DNA from: Burkholderiaceae bacterium | GTDB lineage: Bacteria; Pseudomonadota; Gammaproteobacteria; Burkholderiales; Burkholderiaceae_D | Assembly (NCBI GenBank): GCA_018261755.1 | Contig: JAGTRJ010000004.1 | Location: forward strand, 1-64,000 | DNA: 64,000 nucleotides | Direction: 5' to 3' | In this document: piece by piece, positions 54,595 to 63,647 of the stretch | How positions within the stretch are numbered: position 1 is the stretch's first letter | How the letters are laid out: each line of letters opens with the position of its first letter | The notes under the pieces: generated by a model | What the model saw: the letters and a program-made list of their open reading frames with translations, nothing else | What the model was told of the DNA's origin: nothing | Databases searched by the model: none | Made by a program: the position numbers and the translations under genes

Positions 54595-54681
54595 TTAGCG
54601 AGCTAGTAGCAGGAACGGTAGCAAGCCGCAGATCGGGCTGCTGTTCAATGCGGCAACAGGAATTTGGAGGTTCTGATACAT
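54595..54681 (-). CDS. leuL: Candidate leucine leader peptide
   Basis: A 28-codon frame (ATG to TAA) ending GLLPFLLLAR, with codons TTG CTA CCG TTC CTG CTA CTA; CTA is rare in this GC-rich genome. It starts 8 bases after a strong -10 box, so it would be translated from a nearly leaderless RNA. It lies 243 bp before leuA on the same strand. A short hairpin TAGCTCGC/GCGCGCTA overlaps its end (54585-54604), but no classic T-run terminator follows, so the mechanism of attenuation is unproven. Confidence 0.55.
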   Translation of the reverse strand: MYQNLQIPVAALNSSPICGLLPFLLLAR

Positions 54682-54689
54682 ACGACCAA

Positions 54690-54718
54690 ACTATAAGCCT
54701 ATTCTGAAAAACGCGCAA
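54690..54718 (-). promoter_or_regulatory. Sigma70 promoter of the leu leader-leuA transcript
   Basis: On the minus strand TTGCGC (54713-54718), 17-bp spacer, TATAGT (54690-54695). The 54352-54822 gap holds this promoter and the leader, nothing else evident. Confidence 0.65.
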
Positions 54719-54822
54719 CCAACCCCACGGCTTGCGAGAGCGAATCGTCCCCTCTGCTGCTGCCCATTTGATACCGCAACCAGCCCGGCCATCAACCCCG
54801 CTCCGGCCCGATTCATCGCTGC

Positions 54823-55245
54823 TCACGGCTTGAGCAAACGGATCGAGCACGGATAACGATACACCGTGTTCGGCCCCGACTGGATGGCGGCCACGATGCA
54901 CAGGATCACGTTGGCCACGTACAGCAGCCACCACAGCAAAATGCCGATCAGCACAAAGGCCAGAATGAAACAGACGATGCCGCCAAGGATGACCGTAATC
55001 TGCCAGTTCAGGGCTTCGCGCGCGTTGTCCTGCAGGCATCCCGGCTCATCCTTGACCAGAAGAAATACAATCAGCGAAGGAATGAAACCAAAGAAAATAC
55101 CCCCTAGATGCGCAATCAGAATGTAAAGCTTGCTGGCATCCGACGAGGAAATCACCGGGTTGCCAGTCGCCCCGACCTTGCTGCCGCATTTGCTGCAGAA
55201 AGCAGCGTTTTCCGGCAATTCATTCCCGCATGAAACACAAAACAT
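54823..55245 (-). CDS. DUF4870 family membrane protein with zinc ribbon
   Basis: A 140-residue protein. A zinc ribbon (MFCVSCGNELP, then AFCSKCGSKVG) occupies the first 27 residues. Three hydrophobic segments follow (LYILIAHLGGIFFGFIPSLI; TVILGGIVCFILAFVLIGIL; YVANVILCIVAAIQ), with NAREALNWQI between the first two, the DUF4870 mark. GGAGAG precedes the ATG. Function unknown. Confidence 0.85.
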   Translation of the reverse strand: MFCVSCGNELPENAAFCSKCGSKVGATGNPVISSSDASKLYILIAHLGGIFFGFIPSLIVFLLVKDEPGCLQDNAREALNWQITVILGGIVCFILAFVLIGILLWWLLYVANVILCIVAAIQSGPNTVYRYPCSIRLLKP

Positions 55246-55419
55246 ACGTGCTCTCCAATTTAAACGATGCGCGACAGGATTGGGCCACACTGCCGCCAGC
55301 CTTTGGGGCAACGCGGAAATGGTTGCGCGGGTGATGCCGCATTACCCGGCCATCCACTCAGATTCCTGCGCTCAGGGCGCCTTGCAACTCATCCCACGCA
55401 TCTATACCGTCAACGCCTC

Positions 55420-55941
55420 CTAGCGCCCCCGGCCACCCCGGCCGCTACGGCTACTCTCGCCCGGGTCGAACATCGGATCGCGCCCGTTCTGCATCTCCCG
55501 CACCACGCCAGCGCGGTCGAAATGCACATGCATCAGCGAATCCCAGACCCCGCCTTCCTTGTAGCGATACGACCAGACTTCGAGCTGGCGCAATGGCAGC
55601 CAGTCGGTTTCGGCCGGATGCCCGAACATGCGCTGGATGTCGGCCTTGCTGGTCACGCCAACCTTGACGGTCGCGAATTTCTCGACCGTCAGCACCTGCT
55701 CCCACGATACCAGCCGGCCATCCGGGCCGAGCTTGACCATGTGCGTCGTCTGCCCCCACGGCCCCTGCGGGTATTCGAGCAATTGTCCATCCGCCACCGG
55801 ATAGCGTCCGGCCGGCTGGCCCAGCTTCGCAATCACTTCCTGCTCGGAAATGCCGGATCGCAGATTGTCGGATGAAAAAGTGACGCAGGCTGTCAGCGAA
55901 AACGCCAGCAGCAGCGAAAGAACGGGTTTGACCATTTTCAT
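55420..55941 (-). CDS. BamE/OmlA-like lipoprotein
   Basis: A 173-residue protein with a lipobox (SLTAC, Cys near 19). The SmpA/OmlA-like fold has two repeats: ISEQEVIAKLGQPAGRYP near 32, and VTSKADIQRMFGHPAETDW near 98. The tail is Gly/Arg-rich. True BamE is shorter, so this may be a relative rather than the BAM subunit. Start MKMVKPV has AAGGGGA upstream. Confidence 0.75.
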   Translation of the reverse strand: MKMVKPVLSLLLAFSLTACVTFSSDNLRSGISEQEVIAKLGQPAGRYPVADGQLLEYPQGPWGQTTHMVKLGPDGRLVSWEQVLTVEKFATVKVGVTSKADIQRMFGHPAETDWLPLRQLEVWSYRYKEGGVWDSLMHVHFDRAGVVREMQNGRDPMFDPGESSRSGRGGRGR

Positions 55942-55986
55942 GCGTATCCCCTTGCGCCGGCACAGGCGCATTGCCTGCCACGGCAA

Positions 55987-56015
55987 TTGAATGGAAAAGA
56001 GTTTTGCGCTATACT
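55987..56015 (+). promoter_or_regulatory. Sigma70 promoter of rpsO
   Basis: TTGAAT, 17-bp spacer, TATACT, about 88 bp before the rpsO ATG; the leader includes a GGCCTGATTCGGCC hairpin. Confidence 0.6.
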
Positions 56016-56103
56016 GCGCGCTTGGCCTGATTCGGCCATGTCTTTTTGATAATCACGGTGCATGGGGTCGCGACTCCACACACCGCATGTGAAAGGTAAT
56101 TAT

Positions 56104-56373
56104 ATGTCTATTGCAAAAGAAGCCAAAGCGGCCATCGTGGCCGACAATGCGCGCGGCGCCAACGACACAGGCTCCCCGGAAGTTCAAGTCGCATTGCTGA
56201 CCGCCCGCATCAACGATCTGAATTCGCACTTCAAGACCCACGCGAAAGATCACCACTCGCGTCGCGGCCTGATCATGATGGTCAACCGCCGCCGTAGTCT
56301 GCTGACCTACCTGCGCAACAAGGATTTGAACCGCTATCGCGATCTGATTGCCAAGCTCGGCCTGCGCAAGTAA
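56104..56373 (+). CDS. rpsO: 30S ribosomal protein S15
   Basis: An 89-residue S15 that binds 16S rRNA early in 30S assembly. [37 protein letters not shown] and LLTYLRN are diagnostic. It is followed by a terminator-like hairpin and pnp, the conserved rpsO-pnp order. S15 usually represses its own translation through its leader. Confidence 0.97.
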   Translation: MSIAKEAKAAIVADNARGANDTGSPEVQVALLTARINDLNSHFKTHAKDHHSRRGLIMMVNRRRSLLTYLRNKDLNRYRDLIAKLGLRK

Positions 56374-56410
56374 GCCTTTGCGCCAACCGATTCAGGCTGA
56401 TATGCAAAAT

Positions 56411-56443
56411 TGCCTGCGCCAGATATCTGACGCGGGCTTTTTT
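56411..56443 (+). terminator. Terminator/attenuator between rpsO and pnp
   Basis: Imperfect hairpin GCCTGCGCCAGA/TCTGACGCGGGC followed by TTTTTT. Partial read-through would let pnp share the rpsO promoter. Confidence 0.7.
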
Positions 56444-56557
56444 GCTATTTGCAGGCTTTGAAATTTGCAGTTTCCAAGCAGCAAAGCGGCATACGCCGCT
56501 GTAACGAGGTGAACGACAGCGCCTGAAAATCTGTCGGCTAACAAGAAAGGAACACCC

Positions 56558-58684
56558 ATGTTTAACAAAGTCACCAAAACCTTCCAGTACGGCCAGCACC
56601 AGGTCACGCTTGAGACCGGCGAAATTGCCCGCCAATCCACCGGTGCCGTGCTCGTGTCGATGGACGACACCGTCGTGCTGGCTACTGTCGTGGCGCAGAA
56701 AAACACCCGCCCCGGCCAGGACTTTTTCCCGCTGACCGTTGATTACATTGAAAAAACATACGCCGCCGGCAAGATTCCGGGCGGCTTCTTCAAGCGCGAA
56801 GGTCGTCCGTCCGAAAAGGAAATTCTCACTTCCCGCCTGATTGACCGCCCGATCCGCCCGCTGTTTCCGGAAGGCTACTACAACGAAGTGCAGGTCATCA
56901 TTCACGTACTGTCGGTCAACCCGGAAATCGATCCGGACATCCCGGCGATGATCGGCGCTTCTGCCGCGCTGTGCATTGCCGGTATCCCGTTCAATGGCCC
57001 GCTTGGCGCCGCGCGCGTCGGCTATGACAATGGCCAGTACATCCTGAACCCGACCACGACGCAATTGAAAACGTCGAGCATGGATCTGGTCGTCGCCGGC
57101 ACGGAACAGGCGGTGCTGATGGTCGAATCCGAAGCGCAGGAACTGTCCGAAGACATCATGCTGGGTGCGGTGGTTTATGGTCACGAGCAGATGCAGGTCG
57201 TGGTTAATGCGATCCACGATCTGGTCGAAGAAGGCGGCAAGCCGGAATGGGACTGGCAGCCAGCGCCGAAGAACGAAGCACTGATCGCCGCCGTGACCGC
57301 CGTCGCGCAGCCGCTGCTGGAAGAAGCGTACCAGACGCGCCAGAAGCAGGCTCGCACCGACAAGCTGCGCGCCGCGACCGCCACCGTGCTGGCCACGCTG
57401 ACTGAGCAGGCCGCCGCCGCTGGCGTCGCCACGCCGGATTCGGTCGAAGTCGGCAACATCCTGTTCGACATGGAAGCGAAGATCGTCCGTTCGCAAATCC
57501 TGAACGGCGAACCGCGCATCGACGGCCGCGACACCCGCACCGTGCGCCCGATCACGATCCGTTCCAGCGTGCTGCCGCGCACGCACGGTTCGGCGCTGTT
57601 CACCCGCGGTGAAACGCAGGCACTGGTGGTGGCCACCCTCGGCACCGCGCGCGACAGTCAGAAAATCGATGCGCTGATGGGCGAATTCACCGACAGCTTC
57701 ATGCTGCATTACAACATGCCGCCGTTCGCCACCGGCGAAACCGGCCGCGTTGGTTCGCCGAAACGGCGCGAAGTCGGCCACGGCCGTCTGGCCAAGCGCG
57801 CGCTGGCAGCGGTGCTGCCGTCCGCGGACGAGTTCAGCTATTCGATGCGTCTGGTATCAGAAATCACCGAATCGAACGGTTCATCCTCAATGGCATCGGT
57901 CTGCGGCGGTTCGCTCGCACTGATGGATGCCGGCGTGCCGATCAAGGCGCACGTTGCCGGCATCGCGATGGGCCTGATCAAGGAAGGCGGCAAGTTTGCC
58001 GTGCTGACCGACATTCTGGGCGATGAAGACCATCTCGGCGACATGGACTTCAAGGTCGCCGGCACCGCCAACGGCGTGACCGCACTGCAGATGGACATCA
58101 AGATTCAAGGCATCACCAAGGAAATCATGCAGGTGGCGCTGGCACAGGCGAAGGAAGGCCGCGTGCATATCCTGGGCAAGATGCAGGATGCAATGCCGAA
58201 CTCCAAGTCCGAGCTGTCGAACTTCGCGCCGCGCCTGATCACCATCAAGATCAACCCGGAAAAAATCCGCGACGTGATCGGCAAGGGCGGCGCTGTCATC
58301 CGTGCGCTGACCGAAGAAACCGGCACGCAGATCGATATCACCGACGAAGGCGTCGTCACCATCGCGTCTGTCGATGGCAAGGCGGGCGAAGAAGCGAAAC
58401 GCCGCATCGAGGAGCTGACGGCGATGGTCGAAATCGGCAAGATCTACGAGGGCACCGTGCTGAAACTGCTGGATTTCGGCGCCATCGTGCAAATCCTGCC
58501 GGGCAAGGACGGCTTGCTGCACATCAGCCAAATTGCCAACGAGCGCGTGAACGAAGTCAAGGACTACCTGCAGGAAGGCCAGACGGTTCGCGTCAAAGTG
58601 CTGGAAACCGACGATCGCGGCCGCGTGAAGCTGTCGATGAAAGCGGCTGCAGCAGAGCAGGCAACCGAAACCGCGGCACAATAA
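56558..58684 (+). CDS. pnp: Polynucleotide phosphorylase
   Basis: A 708-residue PNPase, the 3'-5' phosphorolytic exoribonuclease of mRNA decay. Two RNase PH domains are present ([19 protein letters not shown] at the start; [15 protein letters not shown] and [17 protein letters not shown] in the second). The KH domain is near residue 555 ([20 protein letters not shown]) and the S1 domain near 625-695 ([28 protein letters not shown]). AAGGAA precedes the ATG. Length is normal. Confidence 0.97.
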   Translation: MFNKVTKTFQYGQHQVTLETGEIARQSTGAVLVSMDDTVVLATVVAQKNTRPGQDFFPLTVDYIEKTYAAGKIPGGFFKREGRPSEKEILTSRLIDRPIRPLFPEGYYNEVQVIIHVLSVNPEIDPDIPAMIGASAALCIAGIPFNGPLGAARVGYDNGQYILNPTTTQLKTSSMDLVVAGTEQAVLMVESEAQELSEDIMLGAVVYGHEQMQVVVNAIHDLVEEGGKPEWDWQPAPKNEALIAAVTAVAQPLLEEAYQTRQKQARTDKLRAATATVLATLTEQAAAAGVATPDSVEVGNILFDMEAKIVRSQILNGEPRIDGRDTRTVRPITIRSSVLPRTHGSALFTRGETQALVVATLGTARDSQKIDALMGEFTDSFMLHYNMPPFATGETGRVGSPKRREVGHGRLAKRALAAVLPSADEFSYSMRLVSEITESNGSSSMASVCGGSLALMDAGVPIKAHVAGIAMGLIKEGGKFAVLTDILGDEDHLGDMDFKVAGTANGVTALQMDIKIQGITKEIMQVALAQAKEGRVHILGKMQDAMPNSKSELSNFAPRLITIKINPEKIRDVIGKGGAVIRALTEETGTQIDITDEGVVTIASVDGKAGEEAKRRIEELTAMVEIGKIYEGTVLKLLDFGAIVQILPGKDGLLHISQIANERVNEVKDYLQEGQTVRVKVLETDDRGRVKLSMKAAAAEQATETAAQ

Positions 58685-58754
58685 TCAGCCAACCTGACCT
58701 TGGCGCATCGATTTGATGCCCAAGGTCAATTCCTTGTGTTGAAGTTGTCGTTAC

Positions 58755-58792
58755 AATCTCACCCGCGCCATGATGGACGGGTGAGATTTTTT
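58755..58792 (+). terminator. Terminator after pnp
   Basis: Perfect stem AATCTCACCCG/CGGGTGAGATT with a 12-base loop and a T-run. A second hairpin (CCTTGG..CCAAGG) lies just upstream at about 58699-58727. Confidence 0.85.
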
Positions 58793-58830
58793 GCATAACG
58801 CCTGGCGCCTTCTCACGAAAAAAAACAATC

Positions 58831-59811
58831 ATGCGAGCAATAGAAATCATCCCGGATGGCGCCAACAGCGTTTTGCGGGCCTGCGAACGCGCCATCCCCA
58901 CACCCGGTGCCGGCGAAGTCCTGCTCCGCGTTCATGCGGCCGGCATCAACCGGCCAGACGTGCTGCAACGCATCGGCCGCTATCGGGTGCCCGATGGCGT
59001 GACCGACATCCCCGGCCTGGAAGTGGCCGGCGAAATCATCGGCGGCGATCTAGGCCACGGCGGATTCAAGCTGGGCGACATGGTGTGCGCGCTGCTGCAG
59101 GGCGGCGGCTATGCCGAATACTGCACCGCGCCGGTGGCGCAATGCCTGCCGATCCCGAAGGGCTTGAACGCCATTCAGGCCGCGTCATTGCCGGAAACCT
59201 ATTTCACCGTCTGGAGCAACGTGTTCGACCGTGGCCGCCTCTCTCCGGGAGAAACTTTCCTTGTGCAGGGCGGCACGTCCGGCATCGGCGTGGCGGCGAT
59301 CCAGATTGCCACCGCACGCGGCCACCGCGTGTTCGCCACAGCGCGCACAGAAGAAAAATGCCGTGCGTGCGAAGCGCTCGGCGCGGTGCGCGGCATCAGG
59401 TACACCGACGAGGATTTTGGCGAAATAGTGATGTCGCACACCAATGGCCGAGGCGTGGATGTGATTCTCGACATCATGGGCGGCAGCTACCTGCCGCGTG
59501 AAATCAACTGTCTGGCCGATGATGGCCGACTGGTGTTGATTGCGCTGCTCGATGGCCGCCGTGGCACGCTCGATATGGGCCAGGTGCTGCACCGCCGGCT
59601 GACGGTCACCGGCTCGACCCTGCGTCCTCGTCCGGTCGAATTCAAGGCGGCGATTGCGCAAAGCCTGTTGCGCGAAGTCTGGCCGATGCTGGAATCCGGC
59701 CAGGTCAAGCCCGTCATTTACCAGACTTTTCCGCTCGAACAGGCCGGCGAAGCACATGCGCTGATGGAATCAAGCATGCATGTCGGCAAAATCATCCTGC
59801 AAGTCGCCTGA
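58831..59811 (+). CDS. NAD(P)H quinone oxidoreductase (PIG3-like MDR family)
   Basis: A 326-residue zinc-free medium-chain dehydrogenase/reductase: HAAGINRPDVLQRIGRY near residue 31, the nucleotide-binding VQGGTSGIGVAAIQIA near 145 and GRGVDVILDIMGGSY near 206. It would reduce quinones with NADPH. It follows pnp, as in other Burkholderiales. The last base of its stop begins repeat copy G. Confidence 0.9.
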   Translation: MRAIEIIPDGANSVLRACERAIPTPGAGEVLLRVHAAGINRPDVLQRIGRYRVPDGVTDIPGLEVAGEIIGGDLGHGGFKLGDMVCALLQGGGYAEYCTAPVAQCLPIPKGLNAIQAASLPETYFTVWSNVFDRGRLSPGETFLVQGGTSGIGVAAIQIATARGHRVFATARTEEKCRACEALGAVRGIRYTDEDFGEIVMSHTNGRGVDVILDIMGGSYLPREINCLADDGRLVLIALLDGRRGTLDMGQVLHRRLTVTGSTLRPRPVEFKAAIAQSLLREVWPMLESGQVKPVIYQTFPLEQAGEAHALMESSMHVGKIILQVA

Positions 59812-59884
59812 AAATACTCCCACGGGTATTTCTAAACTACTCCGGAAATAGTGGCGCAACGGCGGTATTTCACCACATACCCCC
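59811..59884 (+). repeat. Intergenic repeat copy G (short form)
   Basis: Short copy filling the convergent gap between the quinone oxidoreductase and fbp: AATACTCCCACGGGTATT palindrome, GTGGCGCAA centre, CACCACATACCCCC end. It begins on the last base of the upstream stop codon. Confidence 0.75.
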
Positions 59885-59893
59885 GGCTTTCTT

Positions 59894-60895
59894 TCATTCC
59901 TGATGGTAGCTGGTGACGCGTTCGACTTCATCCTTCGAGCCGAGAAATACCGCCACCCGCTGGTGCAGTTTTTCCGGCTGCAAATCAAGAATCCGCTGGT
60001 GGCCATTAGTGGCCGCGCCGCCCGCCTGCTCGACGATGAAGGCGATCGGATTCGCCTCGTACATCAGCCGCAGCTTGCCCGGCTTGTCCGGTTCGCGCTT
60101 GTCAGCCGGATACATGAAGATGCCGCCGCGGCTCAATACGCGATGCACGTCGGTCACCATTGACGCAATCCAGCGCATGTTGAAATCCTTGCCGCGCGGA
60201 CCGGTCGTGCCAGCCACCAGTTCGTCGATATAGCGCGTGACCGGCGGATACCAGTGGCGCACATTGGAAGTATTGATCGCGAATTCCCTGGTTTCATTCG
60301 GAATTCTGATATCGCGCGCGGTCAGCTTCCACGCGCCCATTTCACGATCGAGCGTGAAGCAGGCAACGCCGTGGCCGCAGGTCAGCACCAGAATCGTCTG
60401 CGGGCCATACAAGGCATAGCCGGCCGCCACCTGCTTCGCGCCCGGCTGCAGGAAATCCTGCTCGCTCGGCGCAGCCATTCCTTCCGGCGCCTTCAGCACG
60501 GAAAAGATCGTGCCGATCGACGAGTTCACGTCGATGTTGCTCGAGCCGTCGAGCGGATCGAACAGCAGCAGGTATTCGCCCATCGGATAGCGGTTTGGAA
60601 TCGGATGGATGGTTTCCATTTCCTCGGATGCCATTGCCGCCAGATGCCCGCCCCACTCGTTCGCTTCCAGCAGGATTTCATTCGAGATCACGTCCAGCTT
60701 CTTTTGCACTTCGCCCTGCACGTTCTCGCTGCCGGCGCTGCCAAGCACACCCGCGAGCGCGCCCTTGCCGACCGCATGACCGATGCTCTTGCAGGCGCGC
60801 GCCACCACTTCGAGCAGCAGCCGCAATTCGGATGGCACGTTGCCATGCTGGCGCTGTTCTTCCACCAGGAACTGGGTCAGGCCGATACGTTTCAT
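59894..60895 (-). CDS. fbp: Fructose-1,6-bisphosphatase class I
   Basis: A 333-residue FBPase of gluconeogenesis. The metal/phosphate motif [13 protein letters not shown] near residue 112 is complete, and the C-terminal [19 protein letters not shown] is typical. The N-terminus [12 protein letters not shown] matches bacterial class I enzymes. It lies 47 bp after pepN's stop on the same strand. Confidence 0.95.
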   Translation of the reverse strand: MKRIGLTQFLVEEQRQHGNVPSELRLLLEVVARACKSIGHAVGKGALAGVLGSAGSENVQGEVQKKLDVISNEILLEANEWGGHLAAMASEEMETIHPIPNRYPMGEYLLLFDPLDGSSNIDVNSSIGTIFSVLKAPEGMAAPSEQDFLQPGAKQVAAGYALYGPQTILVLTCGHGVACFTLDREMGAWKLTARDIRIPNETREFAINTSNVRHWYPPVTRYIDELVAGTTGPRGKDFNMRWIASMVTDVHRVLSRGGIFMYPADKREPDKPGKLRLMYEANPIAFIVEQAGGAATNGHQRILDLQPEKLHQRVAVFLGSKDEVERVTSYHQE

Positions 60896-60942
60896 GTTTC
60901 TCCCATCTATTGTTTCGGATTGTTGTTGCTACCGGATTGCAA

Positions 60943-63603
60943 TCATTCCGCCAGCGATTTCGATACCACTTCGCGCACGTCGCGCGACAGTTTTTTCGCC
61001 TTCGCCACCAGCTGCAGCGCCTTTTTCATTTTCTGCTGCAGCGCCGGCGTGAATTTGCGCCAGCGATCGAGCGTACGCGCCAGCCGCGCGGCGACCTGCG
61101 GATTCAAGGCATTGAGCGCAATCACCTGCTCGGCCCAGAATGCATAGCCGCTGCCGTCCGCCGCGTGGAATTGCGCCGGGTTGCCGTTGCAGAAACTGAA
61201 GATCAGGCTGCGCGCCCGGTTCGGATTCGACAGCGTGAAGGCCGGGTGCTGCATCAGCTTGCGCACCGCCGCCACGTCGGTCAACGGCGATGCCGCCTGC
61301 AGCGCGAACCATTTGTCGATCACCAGTGCTTCCTGCGCAAATTCACGATAGAACTGGCGCAGCGCCTTGTCCGCCGCCTTTTTCGCCACCGGCGTATCGG
61401 CATTCACCAGCACCGCCAGCGCGGCCGCATGATCAGTCATGTTGCCGGCGGTATCGAATTGCACCTGCGCCAGTTGCGCGGTGGTATCGTCCGGCCACGC
61501 GAGCAGATAAGCCAGCGCCAGGTTTTTCAGGCTGCGCTTGCCGGCAGAGACCGCATCCGGCTGATACGCGCCCTTGATCAGGCAGGCTTCGTAGGCAGAC
61601 AGGAATTCGGCCTTCAGCGCCTGTGCCAGCGATACGCGCATGAACTGCCGCGCCGCATGGATCGCGGCCGGATCGACTTCTTCCATCTGTTCTGCAATCA
61701 CGGCTTCGGACGGCAGCGTCAGCGCCAGCTCGCGGAAAGCCGGATCGAGCGATGCATCGGTCAGCGTCGCGCGCAGCGCATCGATTACCATCGGATCAAG
61801 TTCCAGCGGCTCGCCATTCTTCACCGCTGCCGTCAGCGCCAGCAGGCGGCGCATCATCAGCCTCTGCCCCGCTTCCCAGCGGTTGAAATGATCGCTGTCG
61901 TGCGCCAGCAGGTGCGCCAGTTCGGCATCGGTGTAGTCGTATTCGACCACCACCGGCGCAGAGAAATTGCGCAGCAGCGACAGCACTGGCTTTTCGTTCA
62001 CTTGGGTGAAGGTGAAGGTCTGCTTCGCCTTCGTCAGTTCCAGCATCGCGCTGCCGCCAGAAATCGCTTTTTCATCCAGATGCAGCGGCATATCCTGACC
62101 GTCAGCGCCAACCAGCCCGAGCGCAAACGGAATGTGGAACGGCTGTTTCTTCGGCTGCCCCGGCGTCGGAGCGCACGATTGCGCCAATGTCAGCGTCAGT
62201 GTTTTCGCCTTTGCGCTGTAGCGCGTGCTGACATGCACGCGCGGCGTGCCAGCCTGACTGTACCAGCGTTCGAACTGCTTCAGGTCGCGCCCATTCGCAT
62301 CGGCCATCGCAGCGCGGAAATCATCGCAGGTAACCGCCTGTCCGTCGTGACGTGCAAAGTACAGATCCATCCCCTTGCGGAAACCGTCGATGCCCAGCAG
62401 CGTCTGGTACATGCGCACCACTTCCGCCCCTTTTTCATACACGGTGACGGTGTAGAAATTGTTGATCTCGACGAACGAATCGGGCCGCACCGGATGCGCC
62501 ATCGGGCCGGCATCTTCCGGGAACTGCATCTGACGCAGCGTGCGCACATCCTCGATGCGTTTGACCGCACGGCCGGACGACGTGCCCACCATGTCGGCCG
62601 AAAATTCCTGATCGCGGAATACCGTCAGCCCTTCCTTCAGCGACAACTGGAACCAGTCGCGGCAGGTGACGCGGTTGCCGGTCCAATTGTGGAAGTATTC
62701 ATGCCCGACCACCGCTTCAATGTTGGTGTAATCGACGTCGGTCGCGATCTTCGGGTTGGCCAGCACGAACTTGGTGTTGAAGATGTTCAGACCCTTGTTT
62801 TCCATCGCGCCCATGTTGAAATCGCCCACGGCGACGATCATGAAACGCTCCAGATCAAGTTCCAGCCCGTAGCGCAATTCATCCCAGCGGATGCTATTAA
62901 TCAGCGAATCCATCGCGTGCTGGGTCTTGTCGAGATTGCCCTTTTCGACCCAGACCTGCAGCAGCGCGCGACGGCCGGATTTCAGCCTGATTTTTTCTTC
63001 CTGACAAACGAGTTTGCCCGCCACCAGCGCGAACAGGTAAGCCGGCTTGTTGAACGGATCTTCCCACTTGGCGTAATGGCGACCACCGGGCAATTTGCCC
63101 TGTTCGATCAGGTTGCCGTTGGACAGCAGCACCGGATATTTTTTCCGGTCGGCACGCAGCATTACGGTAAAACGCGTCAGCACGTCCGGCCGGTCAGGGA
63201 AGAACGTAATCTTGCGGAATCCCTCTGCTTCGCACTGGGTAAAGAAGTTGCCGTTCGACACATACAGCCCCATCAACGACGTGTTCTGCGCCGGATGGAT
63301 CACGGTTTCGATTTCCAGCGTGGCGATGTCGGGCGCGTTGAAAATGCGCAGGTTGCCGTCTTCCAGCCGCCACGCATCCCTGCCCAGCGTGACGCCATTC
63401 ATCCGCAATTGCGCCAGCTTCAGGTCATTGCCGTACAACAGAATGTCGCGCGCCTTGCTGCCCTCGCGACGGATCAGCGTCATCTGGTTCGCGACGTGGG
63501 TTTCATCCGGAGCGAGATCAAAACCGAGATCGATGAAATCGACCAGGAAATCCGGCTGCTGGTAATCCTTGCGGTAAACCGCCTGGGCGAGTGTGTTTGG
63601 CAT
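60943..63603 (-). CDS. pepN: Aminopeptidase N
   Basis: An 886-residue M1 zinc aminopeptidase. Exopeptidase motif GAMENKGLNIF near residue 260, zinc site VVGHEYFHNWTGNRV near 293 and a downstream Glu in LKEGLTVFRDQEFS. The C-terminal DUF3458-type domains complete the E. coli-like length. The ATG at 63603 is preferred; a TTG two codons upstream is possible. It trims N-terminal residues from peptides in the cytoplasm. Confidence 0.95.
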   Translation of the reverse strand: MPNTLAQAVYRKDYQQPDFLVDFIDLGFDLAPDETHVANQMTLIRREGSKARDILLYGNDLKLAQLRMNGVTLGRDAWRLEDGNLRIFNAPDIATLEIETVIHPAQNTSLMGLYVSNGNFFTQCEAEGFRKITFFPDRPDVLTRFTVMLRADRKKYPVLLSNGNLIEQGKLPGGRHYAKWEDPFNKPAYLFALVAGKLVCQEEKIRLKSGRRALLQVWVEKGNLDKTQHAMDSLINSIRWDELRYGLELDLERFMIVAVGDFNMGAMENKGLNIFNTKFVLANPKIATDVDYTNIEAVVGHEYFHNWTGNRVTCRDWFQLSLKEGLTVFRDQEFSADMVGTSSGRAVKRIEDVRTLRQMQFPEDAGPMAHPVRPDSFVEINNFYTVTVYEKGAEVVRMYQTLLGIDGFRKGMDLYFARHDGQAVTCDDFRAAMADANGRDLKQFERWYSQAGTPRVHVSTRYSAKAKTLTLTLAQSCAPTPGQPKKQPFHIPFALGLVGADGQDMPLHLDEKAISGGSAMLELTKAKQTFTFTQVNEKPVLSLLRNFSAPVVVEYDYTDAELAHLLAHDSDHFNRWEAGQRLMMRRLLALTAAVKNGEPLELDPMVIDALRATLTDASLDPAFRELALTLPSEAVIAEQMEEVDPAAIHAARQFMRVSLAQALKAEFLSAYEACLIKGAYQPDAVSAGKRSLKNLALAYLLAWPDDTTAQLAQVQFDTAGNMTDHAAALAVLVNADTPVAKKAADKALRQFYREFAQEALVIDKWFALQAASPLTDVAAVRKLMQHPAFTLSNPNRARSLIFSFCNGNPAQFHAADGSGYAFWAEQVIALNALNPQVAARLARTLDRWRKFTPALQQKMKKALQLVAKAKKLSRDVREVVSKSLAE

Positions 63604-63647
63604 GGACAATCCGTTCGTCAGTTATTGTTACAGACCGCTGGCAGAGA

